The notes under the pieces: model-generated
What the model was told of the DNA's origin: nothing
What the model saw: the letters and a program-made list of their open reading frames with translations, nothing else
The model's database searches: none
Source: Streptosporangium roseum DSM 43021
GTDB lineage: Bacteria; Actinomycetota; Actinomycetes; Streptosporangiales; Streptosporangiaceae
Assembly: GCF_000024865.1 (NCBI RefSeq)
Contig: NC_013595.1
Location: forward strand, 9,424,001 to 9,488,000
Length of the DNA stretch: 64,000 nucleotides
Direction of reading: 5' to 3'
Shown here: piece by piece, positions 44,018 through 55,763 of the stretch
Position numbering within the stretch: position 1 is the first letter of the stretch
Layout: each line of letters starts with the position of its first letter
Program-made: the position numbers and the translations under genes

Positions 44018-44761
44018 ATGCGCGATCTCGCAGCGCTCGACCGGATCCGTGAACTGCTGATCCCGGTCCTGCCGGAGCCCACCTCCGATGCCGGATATCT
44101 CGACCTCCTCGGGGAGAAGTCCCCCGCCGGGTCTCCGGCACAGCGGCTCATGCGTTCGGGGTTCCTGCCGAGGATCTACGAGCGGTTCTGGCGGCCCGCG
44201 CTGATCGGGGCGATGAAGGGCCCGCTCGGGCCGGACACCGGGCAGGAGGAGGCGCTGGTCCGCGCGATGCTCGCCCTGGGGCCCGCCGACCTGGTGCTGG
44301 ACGTGGCCTGCGGTCCGGGCAACATCACGCGGGCCCTGGCCCGCGACGTCGACGACGGGCTGGTCGTGGGGATCGACGCCTCGGCGACGATGCTCGCCCG
44401 CGCGGTCCGCGACACCCCGGCGGGACACATCGGTTACGTCCGCGGGGACGCCGTGGACCTGCCCTTCCGGCCCGCGAGCTTCGACGCGGTGTGCTGCCTG
44501 GCCGCGCTCTACCTGTTCGACCGGCCCTTCGAGGCCCTCGCGGGCATGGCCCGGGTGCTCAGGCCCGGCGGCCGTATCGCCCTCCTGACCACCCGGCGGC
44601 TGCCGCTGGCCGGCCCGGTCAACGACGTGGCCGGCGCGGTCTCGGGGGTCCGCATGTTCGGCGACCGCGAGGTGACCGGCGCCCTCGCCCGGCTCGGCTT
44701 CTCCGGGGTGCGTCAGAAGACCTACGGGCTCATGCAGTTCGTGAGCGGGCGCCTGACCTGA
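44018..44761 (+). CDS. Class I SAM-dependent methyltransferase
   Basis: A 247-residue Rossmann-fold methyltransferase. After about 85 helical residues, motif I is VLDVACGPGNITRALA, followed by GIDASATML and YVRGDAVDLPFRPASFDAV (motifs II and III) and VLRPGGRIALLTTRR. The substrate is unknown; similarity is to UbiE/menaquinone-type and small-molecule methyltransferases. It interrupts the mazG-eno order on the opposite strand, so it was probably inserted. The preceding frame is open for 550 codons, but only the ATG at 44018, right after ggagg, begins the conserved protein. Confidence 0.88.
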   Translation: MRDLAALDRIRELLIPVLPEPTSDAGYLDLLGEKSPAGSPAQRLMRSGFLPRIYERFWRPALIGAMKGPLGPDTGQEEALVRAMLALGPADLVLDVACGPGNITRALARDVDDGLVVGIDASATMLARAVRDTPAGHIGYVRGDAVDLPFRPASFDAVCCLAALYLFDRPFEALAGMARVLRPGGRIALLTTRRLPLAGPVNDVAGAVSGVRMFGDREVTGALARLGFSGVRQKTYGLMQFVSGRLT

Positions 44762-44768
44762 CCGGCCC

Positions 44769-45722
44769 TCAGGCGTCCCCGGCCTCCCACGCACGGACCC
44801 GGTCGCGGTAGAGGCGGGCGGTGGCGCGCAGCTCGGCCTCCGGATCGAGACCGGCCACGTGCGCCTGCCGTACGAGCTCGAACAGCCGTGCCCCCAGGTC
44901 GCCGGCGGAGGGCTCGGCGGGGAGGACGGCGGGAGCCCCGGCGCGCTCGGCGCGGCGCAGGAGCTGGGCCGCGAGGGAGAGAGCGGGCTGGCCCATCGGG
45001 ACGCCGTCCACGACCGACCCCGAGTCGCCGCCGTTCTTGGCCGCGCGCTCGGCCGCCTTGATGGTCTCCCAGTTGTCGCTGACCTCCTCGGCGCCCTCGA
45101 CCCGGGTGTCGGCGAACACGTGCGGGTGGCGGCGGACCAGCTTGGAGACGATCCCGTCGGCCACGTCGTCGATGTCGAAACCGTCGGCGCGGTCATGGGC
45201 GACCCGCGCGTGGAAGACCACCTGGAGCAGCAGGTCGCCCAGCTCCTCGCGCAGGGCGGCGTAATCGCCCTCCTCGATGGTCTCCAGCACCTCGTAGGCC
45301 TCTTCGAGGAGGTACGGCACCAGCGACTCGTGGGTCTGACCGGCGTCCCACGGGCAGCCGGTCCGGAGCCGGTCCATCACCGCGACCAGGTCGAGCAGCC
45401 GTGCCCCCGGCAGGTCGTAGGAGCCGGGGACGACCTCGATCACCGGCGGGTCCTCAAGCGCCACGGCCGCGTAGCCGATGGAGCGCATGAGCGCCTCGTC
45501 GGCCTCCAGCCACACGACGGTCCCCTCACACGCCTCCCGGACCAGGGCGGCCGGATCCGGCGTCACGACCTCGACGGCGATCCCCGCGTCGGCGAGGTAG
45601 GGCAGGTGCGGATGGTCCGCCGACCCGGTGCGCACCGGACCATCCTCAAGGACCTGCCAGGCGCGGCGGCTGAGCAGCCCCGGGGCGACCCGGGACGAGG
45701 TGGTGACGACGATCAGGGGCAT
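44769..45722 (-). CDS. mazG: Nucleoside triphosphate pyrophosphohydrolase MazG
   Basis: A 317-residue protein that hydrolyses NTPs to NMP and pyrophosphate, clearing aberrant or excess nucleotides. An N-terminal domain of about 105 residues (MPLIVVTTSSRVAPGLLSRRAW) precedes the MazG helical domain with RTGCPWDAGQTHESLVPYLLEEAYEVLE and the metal-binding EELGDLLLQVVFHARVA. This two-part form is normal in actinobacteria. The SurA-like lipoprotein gene ends 10 bases upstream. Confidence 0.95.
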   Translation of the reverse strand: MPLIVVTTSSRVAPGLLSRRAWQVLEDGPVRTGSADHPHLPYLADAGIAVEVVTPDPAALVREACEGTVVWLEADEALMRSIGYAAVALEDPPVIEVVPGSYDLPGARLLDLVAVMDRLRTGCPWDAGQTHESLVPYLLEEAYEVLETIEEGDYAALREELGDLLLQVVFHARVAHDRADGFDIDDVADGIVSKLVRRHPHVFADTRVEGAEEVSDNWETIKAAERAAKNGGDSGSVVDGVPMGQPALSLAAQLLRRAERAGAPAVLPAEPSAGDLGARLFELVRQAHVAGLDPEAELRATARLYRDRVRAWEAGDA

Positions 45723-45732
45723 GCCGTCGAGG

Positions 45733-46353
45733 CTACTGCTGCGGCGCCGCGGCGGGGCCCGCGCCGAAACGGCCGTTGTCGAGGAAGATGTTCGGCTGCT
45801 CCTGGCTCGGCTGCGCGTTGATCTGCCCGTAACGGGGGTTCCAGGTGATCTTCACGCTCGCCAGGTCCTTGATGGCCTGCTCCTGGCCCCGCTGGAGGGC
45901 GGCCTGGTCGCTGCCGCCGCCGTACTTGGCCATGAGCTTGGTCATCAGCAGCTTCGCCCTGGTGAAGTCGCGCGACTGCGAGGGCGCCACGGCCTGCTGG
46001 AGCATCTGCTGCTCGTGCTGGGCCTGGCCGCCGGTCGCCGCGATCACCTGATCGATCTCCGCGTCGGTGACCGTGACGCCCTTGCTCTCGGCCACCTTGG
46101 TGTACTGCTTGGCGGTGGCGAGCTGGAAGAGCACGACCTGCGGAAGGCTGCCGGGGAACTTCAGATCCGCCACGGAGACGTTGGCCTTCGCCAGCGCGGC
46201 CTCGAACTCCCGGACGTTGCCGTCCAGCTCGTTGGAGCTGATCCGGTCACCGCCCACCACCGCGGCGGCGCCGGCCTGCGTCGGAGAGCAGGCGGTCAGC
46301 GCGACACCCGCGGCGGCGACCGCCACGATGACACGCACTCGAGTCGACTTCAC
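45733..46353 (-). CDS. SurA N-terminal-domain lipoprotein
   Basis: A 206-residue lipoprotein with lipobox VALTAC and a mature part resembling the N-terminal chaperone domain of SurA (GDRISSNELDGNVREFEAAL, KGVTVTDAEIDQVIAATGG). No peptidyl-prolyl isomerase domain is present. It probably helps fold exported proteins at the outer membrane face. The GTG at 46353 is chosen because AAGGGA lies six bases upstream; a GTG five codons earlier overlaps that site. mfd ends 27 bases upstream. Confidence 0.88.
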   Translation of the reverse strand: MKSTRVRVIVAVAAAGVALTACSPTQAGAAAVVGGDRISSNELDGNVREFEAALAKANVSVADLKFPGSLPQVVLFQLATAKQYTKVAESKGVTVTDAEIDQVIAATGGQAQHEQQMLQQAVAPSQSRDFTRAKLLMTKLMAKYGGGSDQAALQRGQEQAIKDLASVKITWNPRYGQINAQPSQEQPNIFLDNGRFGAGPAAAPQQ

Positions 46354-46380
46354 ATGCGATCCCTTCACGACAAACGCCGC

Positions 46381-49911
<3,531 letters not shown>

Positions 49912-50080
49912 CAGATTCGCCCACAGCCCCACGACGGCAACACGACAGGCCCCCGGCCGGTGAGGCACGGGGGTACCACCCAAGGCTACTTGCACGCGGG
50001 CTTCCTCCCGCAGGGAGATCGCTGCGGTGAGGAGTGGGAAATGCGCGACGAATCGTATTGAGTTGACTACTCTTAGTTAC

Positions 50081-50815
50081 ATGTCAGAGGTACGGTCGGT
50101 CGTCGCGCGAGACGACATATTCAGTCGGCGCATCCGCGAGCAGTGGACGGGGCAGTCGGGCCGGCGGCTCGACGTCCTGATCGCCGGATGCGGGTGGCCC
50201 GACCCGCTGGAGCTGGAGCTGGACCAGATGGAGGCCCGGGTCACCGGGATCGACGAGGACCTGCCGGTGCTGCGGGCGAGCACGTCCACGCGTAAGGACC
50301 TGGACTCCTGGGCGCTGGGGGACCTGCGGTCGGTGCCGGTGCCGCCGCGGTCGTTCGACATCGTCCACGTGTCGTTCCTGCTGGAGCGGATCGAGCACCC
50401 CGAGCTGGTGCTCGACCGGCTGCTCACCGGGCTGCGGCCGGGCGGGCTGCTGCTGCTGCGGATGCGCGACAGGGCCTCCGCCTACGGGACGTGCGACCGG
50501 CTGGCGCCCTCCGCGCTGCGGCGGACGCTGTGGCACAGGTTCGCCCCGCCCGGCACCGTGGGCCCCCTGCCCCCCTTCTACGGACAGGTCACCTCGCGCG
50601 AGGGGATGCACTCCTTCTGCCTGACGCGCGGCCTCATGGTGACCGACGACGCCTCCGCGACGAGCGGGCCGGCGCTGCGCGGGCCGCTGGGCAGGCTGGC
50701 CCGCGTGGCCTGCTCCCTGGTGGAGACCCTCTCCAGGGGGCGGCGGCCCTCCTCGCACGATGAGATCATCATGGTGATCCGCAAACCCCAGAGCCACTTC
50801 GCCCGGTTGATCTGA
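50081..50815 (+). CDS. SAM-dependent methyltransferase-like protein
   Basis: A 244-residue protein with a Rossmann methyltransferase pattern: RLDVLIAGCGWPDPLELELDQMEARVTGID in place of motif I, ALGDLRSVPVPPRSFDIVHVSFLLERIEHPELVL and LLTGLRPGGLLLLRM. Motif I GCG is shorter than usual, so SAM binding is probable rather than certain. It may modify a lipid or sugar. The ATG at 50081 has no Shine-Dalgarno sequence; TTGACT and TTAGTT a few bases upstream suggest a leaderless promoter. It precedes the APS kinase gene by 79 bases. Confidence 0.8.
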   Translation: MSEVRSVVARDDIFSRRIREQWTGQSGRRLDVLIAGCGWPDPLELELDQMEARVTGIDEDLPVLRASTSTRKDLDSWALGDLRSVPVPPRSFDIVHVSFLLERIEHPELVLDRLLTGLRPGGLLLLRMRDRASAYGTCDRLAPSALRRTLWHRFAPPGTVGPLPPFYGQVTSREGMHSFCLTRGLMVTDDASATSGPALRGPLGRLARVACSLVETLSRGRRPSSHDEIIMVIRKPQSHFARLI

Positions 50816-50894
50816 GAGTCACCTGGCTGGTGCGGGGGAAACGGAGTGGGTAAGCTGACGAAATCCGACTAATTCGATCGGGATTGTGGAGCAG

Positions 50895-52124
50895 ATGACG
50901 GCGCCTTTCGAGTGGACCCCCGACGCCCGTGAGCTGGCCGATCTGGAGCTGCTGCTCTCCGGTGCCTTCCAGCCGCTGACGGGCTTCCTGACCTCAGCGG
51001 ACGCGCACGCGGTGGACGAGCACGGCACGCTGGCGGACGGCACTCCGTGGCCCGCGCCCGTGACGCTCGCGCTGCCCGACGACCACCCCGCCGCGCCCGG
51101 CGACCGGATCACGCTACGCGACCCCGAGGGCGCCGCGCTGGCCGTGCTGACCGTCACCGAGCGGGCGGACGGGGCCGTCGCAGGCCCGCTGGAAACGCTG
51201 GACACGCCCGAGCACGGGCCGTTCGCCCGGCTGCGCCGCACTCCCGCCGAGGTCCGCAAGGAACTGTCCGGCCGGGAGGTGCTGGCGGTCACCATGCGCG
51301 GGCCGCTGGACGACCTGGAGGAGATCAGGGCGACCGCCGAGGAGCTGGACGCGGCGATCCTGCTGCTCCCGCTGGCCTTCGGCGAGGCGGGCCCCGCCGT
51401 GGTCCGCGCCGCGCTCAAGGCCCGCGACCGGCTGCCCGAGGGCACGCTCGTGGCCGTGGTGCCCCTCGCACCCCGGCACGAGCCCAGCATCGACCTGGAG
51501 CTGCGCGAGCACGTGGCGGAGGCCTACGGCGCGACGGAGCATCTGGCCGGCCCCGAGCCCGTGACGCTTCCCGGGCCGCCGCACCGGCGGGGACTGGTGG
51601 TCTTCTTCACCGGCCTGTCGGGCTCCGGCAAGTCCACCGTCGCGCGAGGGCTGCGTGACGCGCTGCTGGAGCGCGGCAGCCGTACGATCACCTATCTCGA
51701 CGGCGACGTGGTCCGTCACCTGCTGTCGGCGGGGCTGAGCTTCTCCAAGAAGGACCGCGACCTCAACATCCGCCGGATCGGGTTCGTCGCCGCCGAGGCC
51801 GCCAGGCACGGCGGCCTGGCGATCTGCGCGCCCATAGCGCCCTACGCCGCCACCCGCGACGAGGTCCGCGCGATGGTCGAGGCCGTCGGCGCCGACTTCC
51901 TGCTCGTCCACGTGGCCACGCCGCTCGCCGAGTGCGAGCGCCGCGACCGCAAGGGGCTCTACGCCAAGGCCCGGGCCGGGCTCATCCCCGAGTTCACCGG
52001 CGTCTCCGACCCCTACGAGGAGCCCGACGACGCCGACCTGGTCGTCGACACCACCTCGATCAGCGTGGACCGGGCCGTCCAGCAGGTGCTGGATCCGCTG
52101 GTCCAGGGAGGGTGGGTCCGTTGA
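50895..52124 (+). CDS. cysC: Adenylylsulfate kinase with degenerate ATP-sulfurylase half
   Basis: A 409-residue two-part protein. Residues 232-405 form an intact APS kinase: Walker A GLSGSGKST (240-248), LDGD, the DRDLNIRRIGFVA segment and RDRKGLYAKARAG; it makes PAPS from APS. Residues 10-225 look like ATP sulfurylase: a PUA-like start (LLLSGAFQPLTGFL) and a remnant catalytic part (LLPLAF...VVPLAPR...YGATEHLAG), but the QxRNPxHxxH active site is reduced to VTMRGPLDDL, so sulfurylase activity is unlikely. The ATG at 50895 is preferred over a GTG three codons earlier. It may feed PAPS to the sulfotransferases downstream. Confidence 0.9.
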   Translation: MTAPFEWTPDARELADLELLLSGAFQPLTGFLTSADAHAVDEHGTLADGTPWPAPVTLALPDDHPAAPGDRITLRDPEGAALAVLTVTERADGAVAGPLETLDTPEHGPFARLRRTPAEVRKELSGREVLAVTMRGPLDDLEEIRATAEELDAAILLLPLAFGEAGPAVVRAALKARDRLPEGTLVAVVPLAPRHEPSIDLELREHVAEAYGATEHLAGPEPVTLPGPPHRRGLVVFFTGLSGSGKSTVARGLRDALLERGSRTITYLDGDVVRHLLSAGLSFSKKDRDLNIRRIGFVAAEAARHGGLAICAPIAPYAATRDEVRAMVEAVGADFLLVHVATPLAECERRDRKGLYAKARAGLIPEFTGVSDPYEEPDDADLVVDTTSISVDRAVQQVLDPLVQGGWVR

Positions 52125-52228
52125 GAGGCGACCACGGCACCGCCGATCCGGGGAGGGCGCGCCCGCCGGGAGGCGGTCACCGCGCCGCCGATCGGAGGAC
52201 GCGCCCGTTGAGGCGCGACCACGGGACC
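52119..52228. repeat. Repeats of about 43 bases from the cysC stop codon
   Basis: Two and a half copies (52119-52163, 52164-52205, 52206-52228) share gaggcg-accac and ccgccgat blocks. The first copy contains the cysC TGA and the third copy again reads gttgagg. It fills the gap before the transporter gene. Confidence 0.75.
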
Positions 52229-52262
52229 GTGCACGCGGCCGTCGAGGAAAGGTGAACGACCG

Positions 52263-53216
52263 ATGGGCATCGACTTCCCCCTCGCGGCCGGATCGTTCTT
52301 CGTCGCGATCGTCGTCGGCCTGACCGGCATGGGCGGCGGCGCGCTCATGACGCCGATGATGATGTTGTTCTTCAACGTGCCGCCCCTGGCGGCCGTCTCC
52401 AGCGACCTGGTCGCCTCGGCCGTGATGAAGCCGGTGGGCGGGGCCGTCCACATGCGCCAGGGCACCGTCAACCTGCGGCTGGTCGGCTGGCTGTGCGCGG
52501 GATCGGTGCCCGCGGCCTTCTGCGGGGTGCTCGTGGCCCGGGCGTTCGGGGACGGCGAGCAGATCCAGCAGACGATCAAGTACGCCCTGGGCGTCGCGCT
52601 GCTGCTGGCCGTCGCGGGCCTGGTCGCCAAGGCCTGGCTCTCGCGACGCGAGGGGGAGGTCTCGACGGACCTCGGTGAGATCGTCGTGCGCCCATTTCCG
52701 ACCTTACTGGTCGGTATAATCGGCGGCCTGGTCGTCGGCATCTCGTCCGTGGGCTCGGGATCTCTGATCATCGTGGCGCTGCTCGTGCTCTACCCCGCGC
52801 TGAAGGCCAACCAGCTCGTCGGCACCGACCTGGTCCAGGCCGTCCCGCTGGTCGTCTCGGCCGCGCTCGGGCACCTGCTGTTCGGCGACTTCCAGCTCGA
52901 CGTCACCACCTCCCTGCTGGTCGGCTCGATCCCCGGCGTCTACCTGGGCGCGCGGGTCTCGGCGTGGGCTCCCGGCGGGATCATCCGCGCGCTGCTCGCG
53001 GTGGTGCTGCTGGCGTCCGCGCTGAAGCTCCTCGGCGTGGGCAACGCGGCCACGCTCTGGATCCTGGCCGGCGCCGTGGCGGCCGCCGCCGCCGGGTGGT
53101 CACTGCTCAGGGACCGGGGTCGCGCGGAGGTAGGGGTCGCGGGCGAGCTCGGAGAAGGCCCTCAGGCCGCCGGGGGTGGTGTCGAAGCGGGTGTCTCCTC
53201 GCGGCGCCCGCGGTGA
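52263..53216 (+). CDS. TauE/SafE family (TSUP) transporter
   Basis: A 317-residue permease with eight or nine predicted helices. The two duplicated TSUP halves start with FVAIVVGLTGMGGGALMTP and LLVGIIGGLVVGISSVGSGSLIIV. Family members export sulfite or sulfonates, or take up sulfur compounds; next to APS kinase, sulfite or sulfate handling is likely. A TTA leucine codon, rare in this GC-rich genome, is at 52704-52706 in a locally AT-rich stretch. The polar C-terminal tail after residue 280 overlaps the 3' end of the opposite GH26-like gene by 117 bases. Confidence 0.88.
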   Translation: MGIDFPLAAGSFFVAIVVGLTGMGGGALMTPMMMLFFNVPPLAAVSSDLVASAVMKPVGGAVHMRQGTVNLRLVGWLCAGSVPAAFCGVLVARAFGDGEQIQQTIKYALGVALLLAVAGLVAKAWLSRREGEVSTDLGEIVVRPFPTLLVGIIGGLVVGISSVGSGSLIIVALLVLYPALKANQLVGTDLVQAVPLVVSAALGHLLFGDFQLDVTTSLLVGSIPGVYLGARVSAWAPGGIIRALLAVVLLASALKLLGVGNAATLWILAGAVAAAAAGWSLLRDRGRAEVGVAGELGEGPQAAGGGVEAGVSSRRPR

Positions 53217-54173
53217 GTCGAAGTAGACCAGCGCCTTGATCTGGGGGTAGCGCCGCATCTCCTCGCGCACCGAGGTGAAGAACGACTCCTTGAACCCGGG
53301 CCGGCCGCGGCGCTCGAACACGCCCCATTCGGCGATCATGATGGGCTTGCCCGGGAAGCGCGACTGCATCCAGCGGTAGAACCCCGGCCACCCGGCGAAC
53401 TCCTCGCGGGTCTTGTTGACCAGCCCGTCGAAGGTGTGCACCCTGTCGTCGACATACGGGTCCATCGCCACCCAGTCGACCACGTCGTCACCGGGGTAGA
53501 GCCTCTCGAACCAGGGCTCGGCGGCCCAGTTGGGCGCGCCCATGTAGGTCATGACCGTGACCGCGTTCCGGACGCCCCGCGCCCGCAGGCGCAGCACCAC
53601 GTGCCGGAACATCGCGGAGTAGTCCTCGGCGGTCATCCCCGAGCCCGGGGTCTCACGCACGTCGTTCTCCGGCTCGTGGTGCACGGTCAGGAAGAACCTC
53701 TCGGGGAAGCTCCTCAGGACGTGGTCGGCCAGGCGGTCGATCCGCTGGTCCAGCGCTCCCCCGGCGATCTCCGCCCAGGTCCGGTCGGTGGACGGCTTCC
53801 AGTTGATCAGCAGGAGCCTGCGGCCCGCGGGATCGCGCGCGATCTTCCGCTCCTCGGGGGTCGGGAAGAGCTCCGGACCCCGGTGGTAGACGTGCATGAT
53901 GCCGGCCGGGCGGCCCATGCGCCCCTCGGCCCGCTCCAGCGCCCGCCCGGGGCGCCTGCCGGTGAAGATCTCCGGCGCGATCCCCCACCACGCCCCGCAC
54001 GAGGGGATGAGCTTGGCGGTGACCTCGCAGCCGGTCGCCGACGGGCTGATGCCCAGCAGGCCGTTGACCCGGGCCGCGGCGCGCTCCGGCGACTCCCCGG
54101 AGACCGCCGCGGGCTGAGCGCACGCGCTCATTCCCAGGGCCAGGGCGAGACCCACGCCGCCGATTCTGACCAT
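53100..54173 (-). CDS. GH26-like glycoside hydrolase lipoprotein
   Basis: A 357-residue lipoprotein: signal peptide with lipobox GMSAC, then a TIM-barrel-like domain. FLTVHHEPENDV carries the putative acid/base glutamate and PIMIAEWGVFE the putative nucleophile, the arrangement of GH26 beta-mannanase-like enzymes; DWVAMDPYVDDR and LVYFDSP also fit. The substrate is unknown, but lying beside the polysaccharide operon it may trim that polymer. The ATG at 54173 precedes a good signal sequence; an earlier ATG at 54212 is possible. Its 3' end overlaps the convergent transporter gene. Confidence 0.82.
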   Translation of the reverse strand: MVRIGGVGLALALGMSACAQPAAVSGESPERAAARVNGLLGISPSATGCEVTAKLIPSCGAWWGIAPEIFTGRRPGRALERAEGRMGRPAGIMHVYHRGPELFPTPEERKIARDPAGRRLLLINWKPSTDRTWAEIAGGALDQRIDRLADHVLRSFPERFFLTVHHEPENDVRETPGSGMTAEDYSAMFRHVVLRLRARGVRNAVTVMTYMGAPNWAAEPWFERLYPGDDVVDWVAMDPYVDDRVHTFDGLVNKTREEFAGWPGFYRWMQSRFPGKPIMIAEWGVFERRGRPGFKESFFTSVREEMRRYPQIKALVYFDSPRAPRGDTRFDTTPGGLRAFSELARDPYLRATPVPEQ

Positions 54174-54485
54174 GCATGACTTTATCCCTAAAGCGGCTTT
54201 TATCCGACGCAACGCTTCCTCGCAGACGCTCCGCTTGCACGTTTCCTGACTTTATCCGGAACACACCCTCCCACCCTCCGGACGTGCCGCGTCACGGGCT
54301 TTGCCGGTCCGTGCCGCAGCCGTCCGACCAGAGAAGGGAAATATCGGATAAACGATAGTTATCGCACCGTGATTAGCAGGATCAATCTGAAGAAAATCTT
54401 GTGTAATGGATCGGGGAAATGGCGATCCGACCTATAGTTCCTAGGGTTCTGAAGCGCCGACGCCGCCCGAAAGGGACCGCAACGT
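54174..54485. promoter_or_regulatory. Divergent control region of the polysaccharide operon
   Basis: This 312-base gap has no gene. It is unusually AT-rich from 54330 to 54450 (cgataaacgatagttatcgc, aagaaaatcttgtgtaatgg) and holds short inverted repeats such as GATAGTTATC and the pair ggatcg...cgatcc around 54411-54429. It must contain promoters for the GH26-like gene and for the polysaccharide operon. ctatagttcctaggg near 54432 could be a -10 region. The regulator is unknown. Confidence 0.55.
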
Positions 54486-55763
54486 ATGAGCCTGCCACCG
54501 GACACCCCCGTCCGCCGCTCCGGTGGAGACCTGGCGGACTACGCGTCCCTCCTCCGCCGCAGATGGCCGATCCTGCTGTTCTTCCTCGCGGCCGGGATCG
54601 GCGGCGGCGGCGCCCTGCTCCGGCTCACCCCGCCCTCCTACACCGCCACCGCCCAGGTGCTGGTCTCCCCGACGGGCCTCTACGAACAGACCAACCAGGT
54701 CACCAGCCGGCAGCGCGAGCCGCTCAACCTCGACACCGAGGTGCAGATCGCCCAGTCCGCCGTGGTCGCCGGGAAGGTCCGGGCCGCGCTCAAGAGCACG
54801 CCGGCACCCGTCGACGTCTCCGTGCCGCCCAACACCTCGGTCCTGGAGATCTCCTACACCGCCGCCGACCCGCGCACCGCGGCAGCCGGGGCCGGCGCCT
54901 ACGCGCAGGCCTATCTGGCCAACCGGGGCGAGTCCGCCACGCAGGCGCTGGACGCCCAGCTCAAGGCGCTCCTCGCCAAGCTCAAACAGGTCAACGCCAG
55001 CCTGGTCACGGTGGCGGACACGCTCCCCGGCCTGGCGAGGGGGACGGCGGAGCGGACCATCGCCCTGCAGCGGCAGAACGTGCTCGGCCGCCAGATCTAC
55101 CACCTCACGGTCAGATACGACGCGCTCAGGACCATCCCCGTCACCCCGGGTTCGGTGATCAGCGAGGCGGTCGCCCCGGCCGGGCCCAGCGCCCCCAGCC
55201 CACCCCTGCATCTCGGCAGCGGTCTCATGATCGGCCTGCTCGCCGGGGTCGGCGCCGCCTGGGTCCGCGACCGCCTCGACACCAGGATCCGCACGGGCTC
55301 CGACGTCAGGCGCCTGACCGGCCTCGACCTCCTCAGCGCGGAGGAGGTCGGAGAGCTGACGGACGGCGCGGGGAGCGCCGTGCTGCTGATCACCGTGCCG
55401 GGGACGTCCTCGCGGGACGTGGCGCAGGCCGTACGCGGTCTCGACGAGCGCAGGATCCCCGTGCTCGGCGCGCTCGCCGCCCCGCCGGCCGGGCCGTCGG
55501 CCGTCTCCGGCGGCCGGCCCCCGGAGAGCCGGCGGACCCCGGAGAGCGGACGGACTCCGAGGGCGGGGCGGGCCTCGAAGTCCGGCCGGGTCCCCAAGTC
55601 CGGCCGGACCCGCGCCTCCGCCCCCGCTGACGCCTCCGCGCCCACCTTCGCCGGCGGGACGGCCCACGGCACCGGAGGCCGGCCCGCGCCGGCCCCGCAC
55701 CAGGCCGCCCCGCCGTCGCAGCCGCACCCGCCCTCGGCCGACAAGATGGTCTTCCCGACGTGA
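54486..55763 (+). CDS. Wzz-like polysaccharide chain-length/co-polymerase protein
   Basis: A 425-residue membrane protein of the polysaccharide co-polymerase type. A first helix at about 27-46 (WPILLFFLAAGIGGGGALL), an extracellular helical region (YTATAQVLVSPTGL, NLDTEVQIAQSAVVAGKV) and a second helix near 243-258 match Wzz/CapA proteins. After it comes a cytoplasmic part without Walker motifs, so there is no built-in tyrosine kinase, and a disordered Arg/Ser/Pro tail (330-425) from short in-frame repeats. It is the first gene of the operon and its last bases overlap the next GTG. Confidence 0.88.
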   Translation: MSLPPDTPVRRSGGDLADYASLLRRRWPILLFFLAAGIGGGGALLRLTPPSYTATAQVLVSPTGLYEQTNQVTSRQREPLNLDTEVQIAQSAVVAGKVRAALKSTPAPVDVSVPPNTSVLEISYTAADPRTAAAGAGAYAQAYLANRGESATQALDAQLKALLAKLKQVNASLVTVADTLPGLARGTAERTIALQRQNVLGRQIYHLTVRYDALRTIPVTPGSVISEAVAPAGPSAPSPPLHLGSGLMIGLLAGVGAAWVRDRLDTRIRTGSDVRRLTGLDLLSAEEVGELTDGAGSAVLLITVPGTSSRDVAQAVRGLDERRIPVLGALAAPPAGPSAVSGGRPPESRRTPESGRTPRAGRASKSGRVPKSGRTRASAPADASAPTFAGGTAHGTGGRPAPAPHQAAPPSQPHPPSADKMVFPT

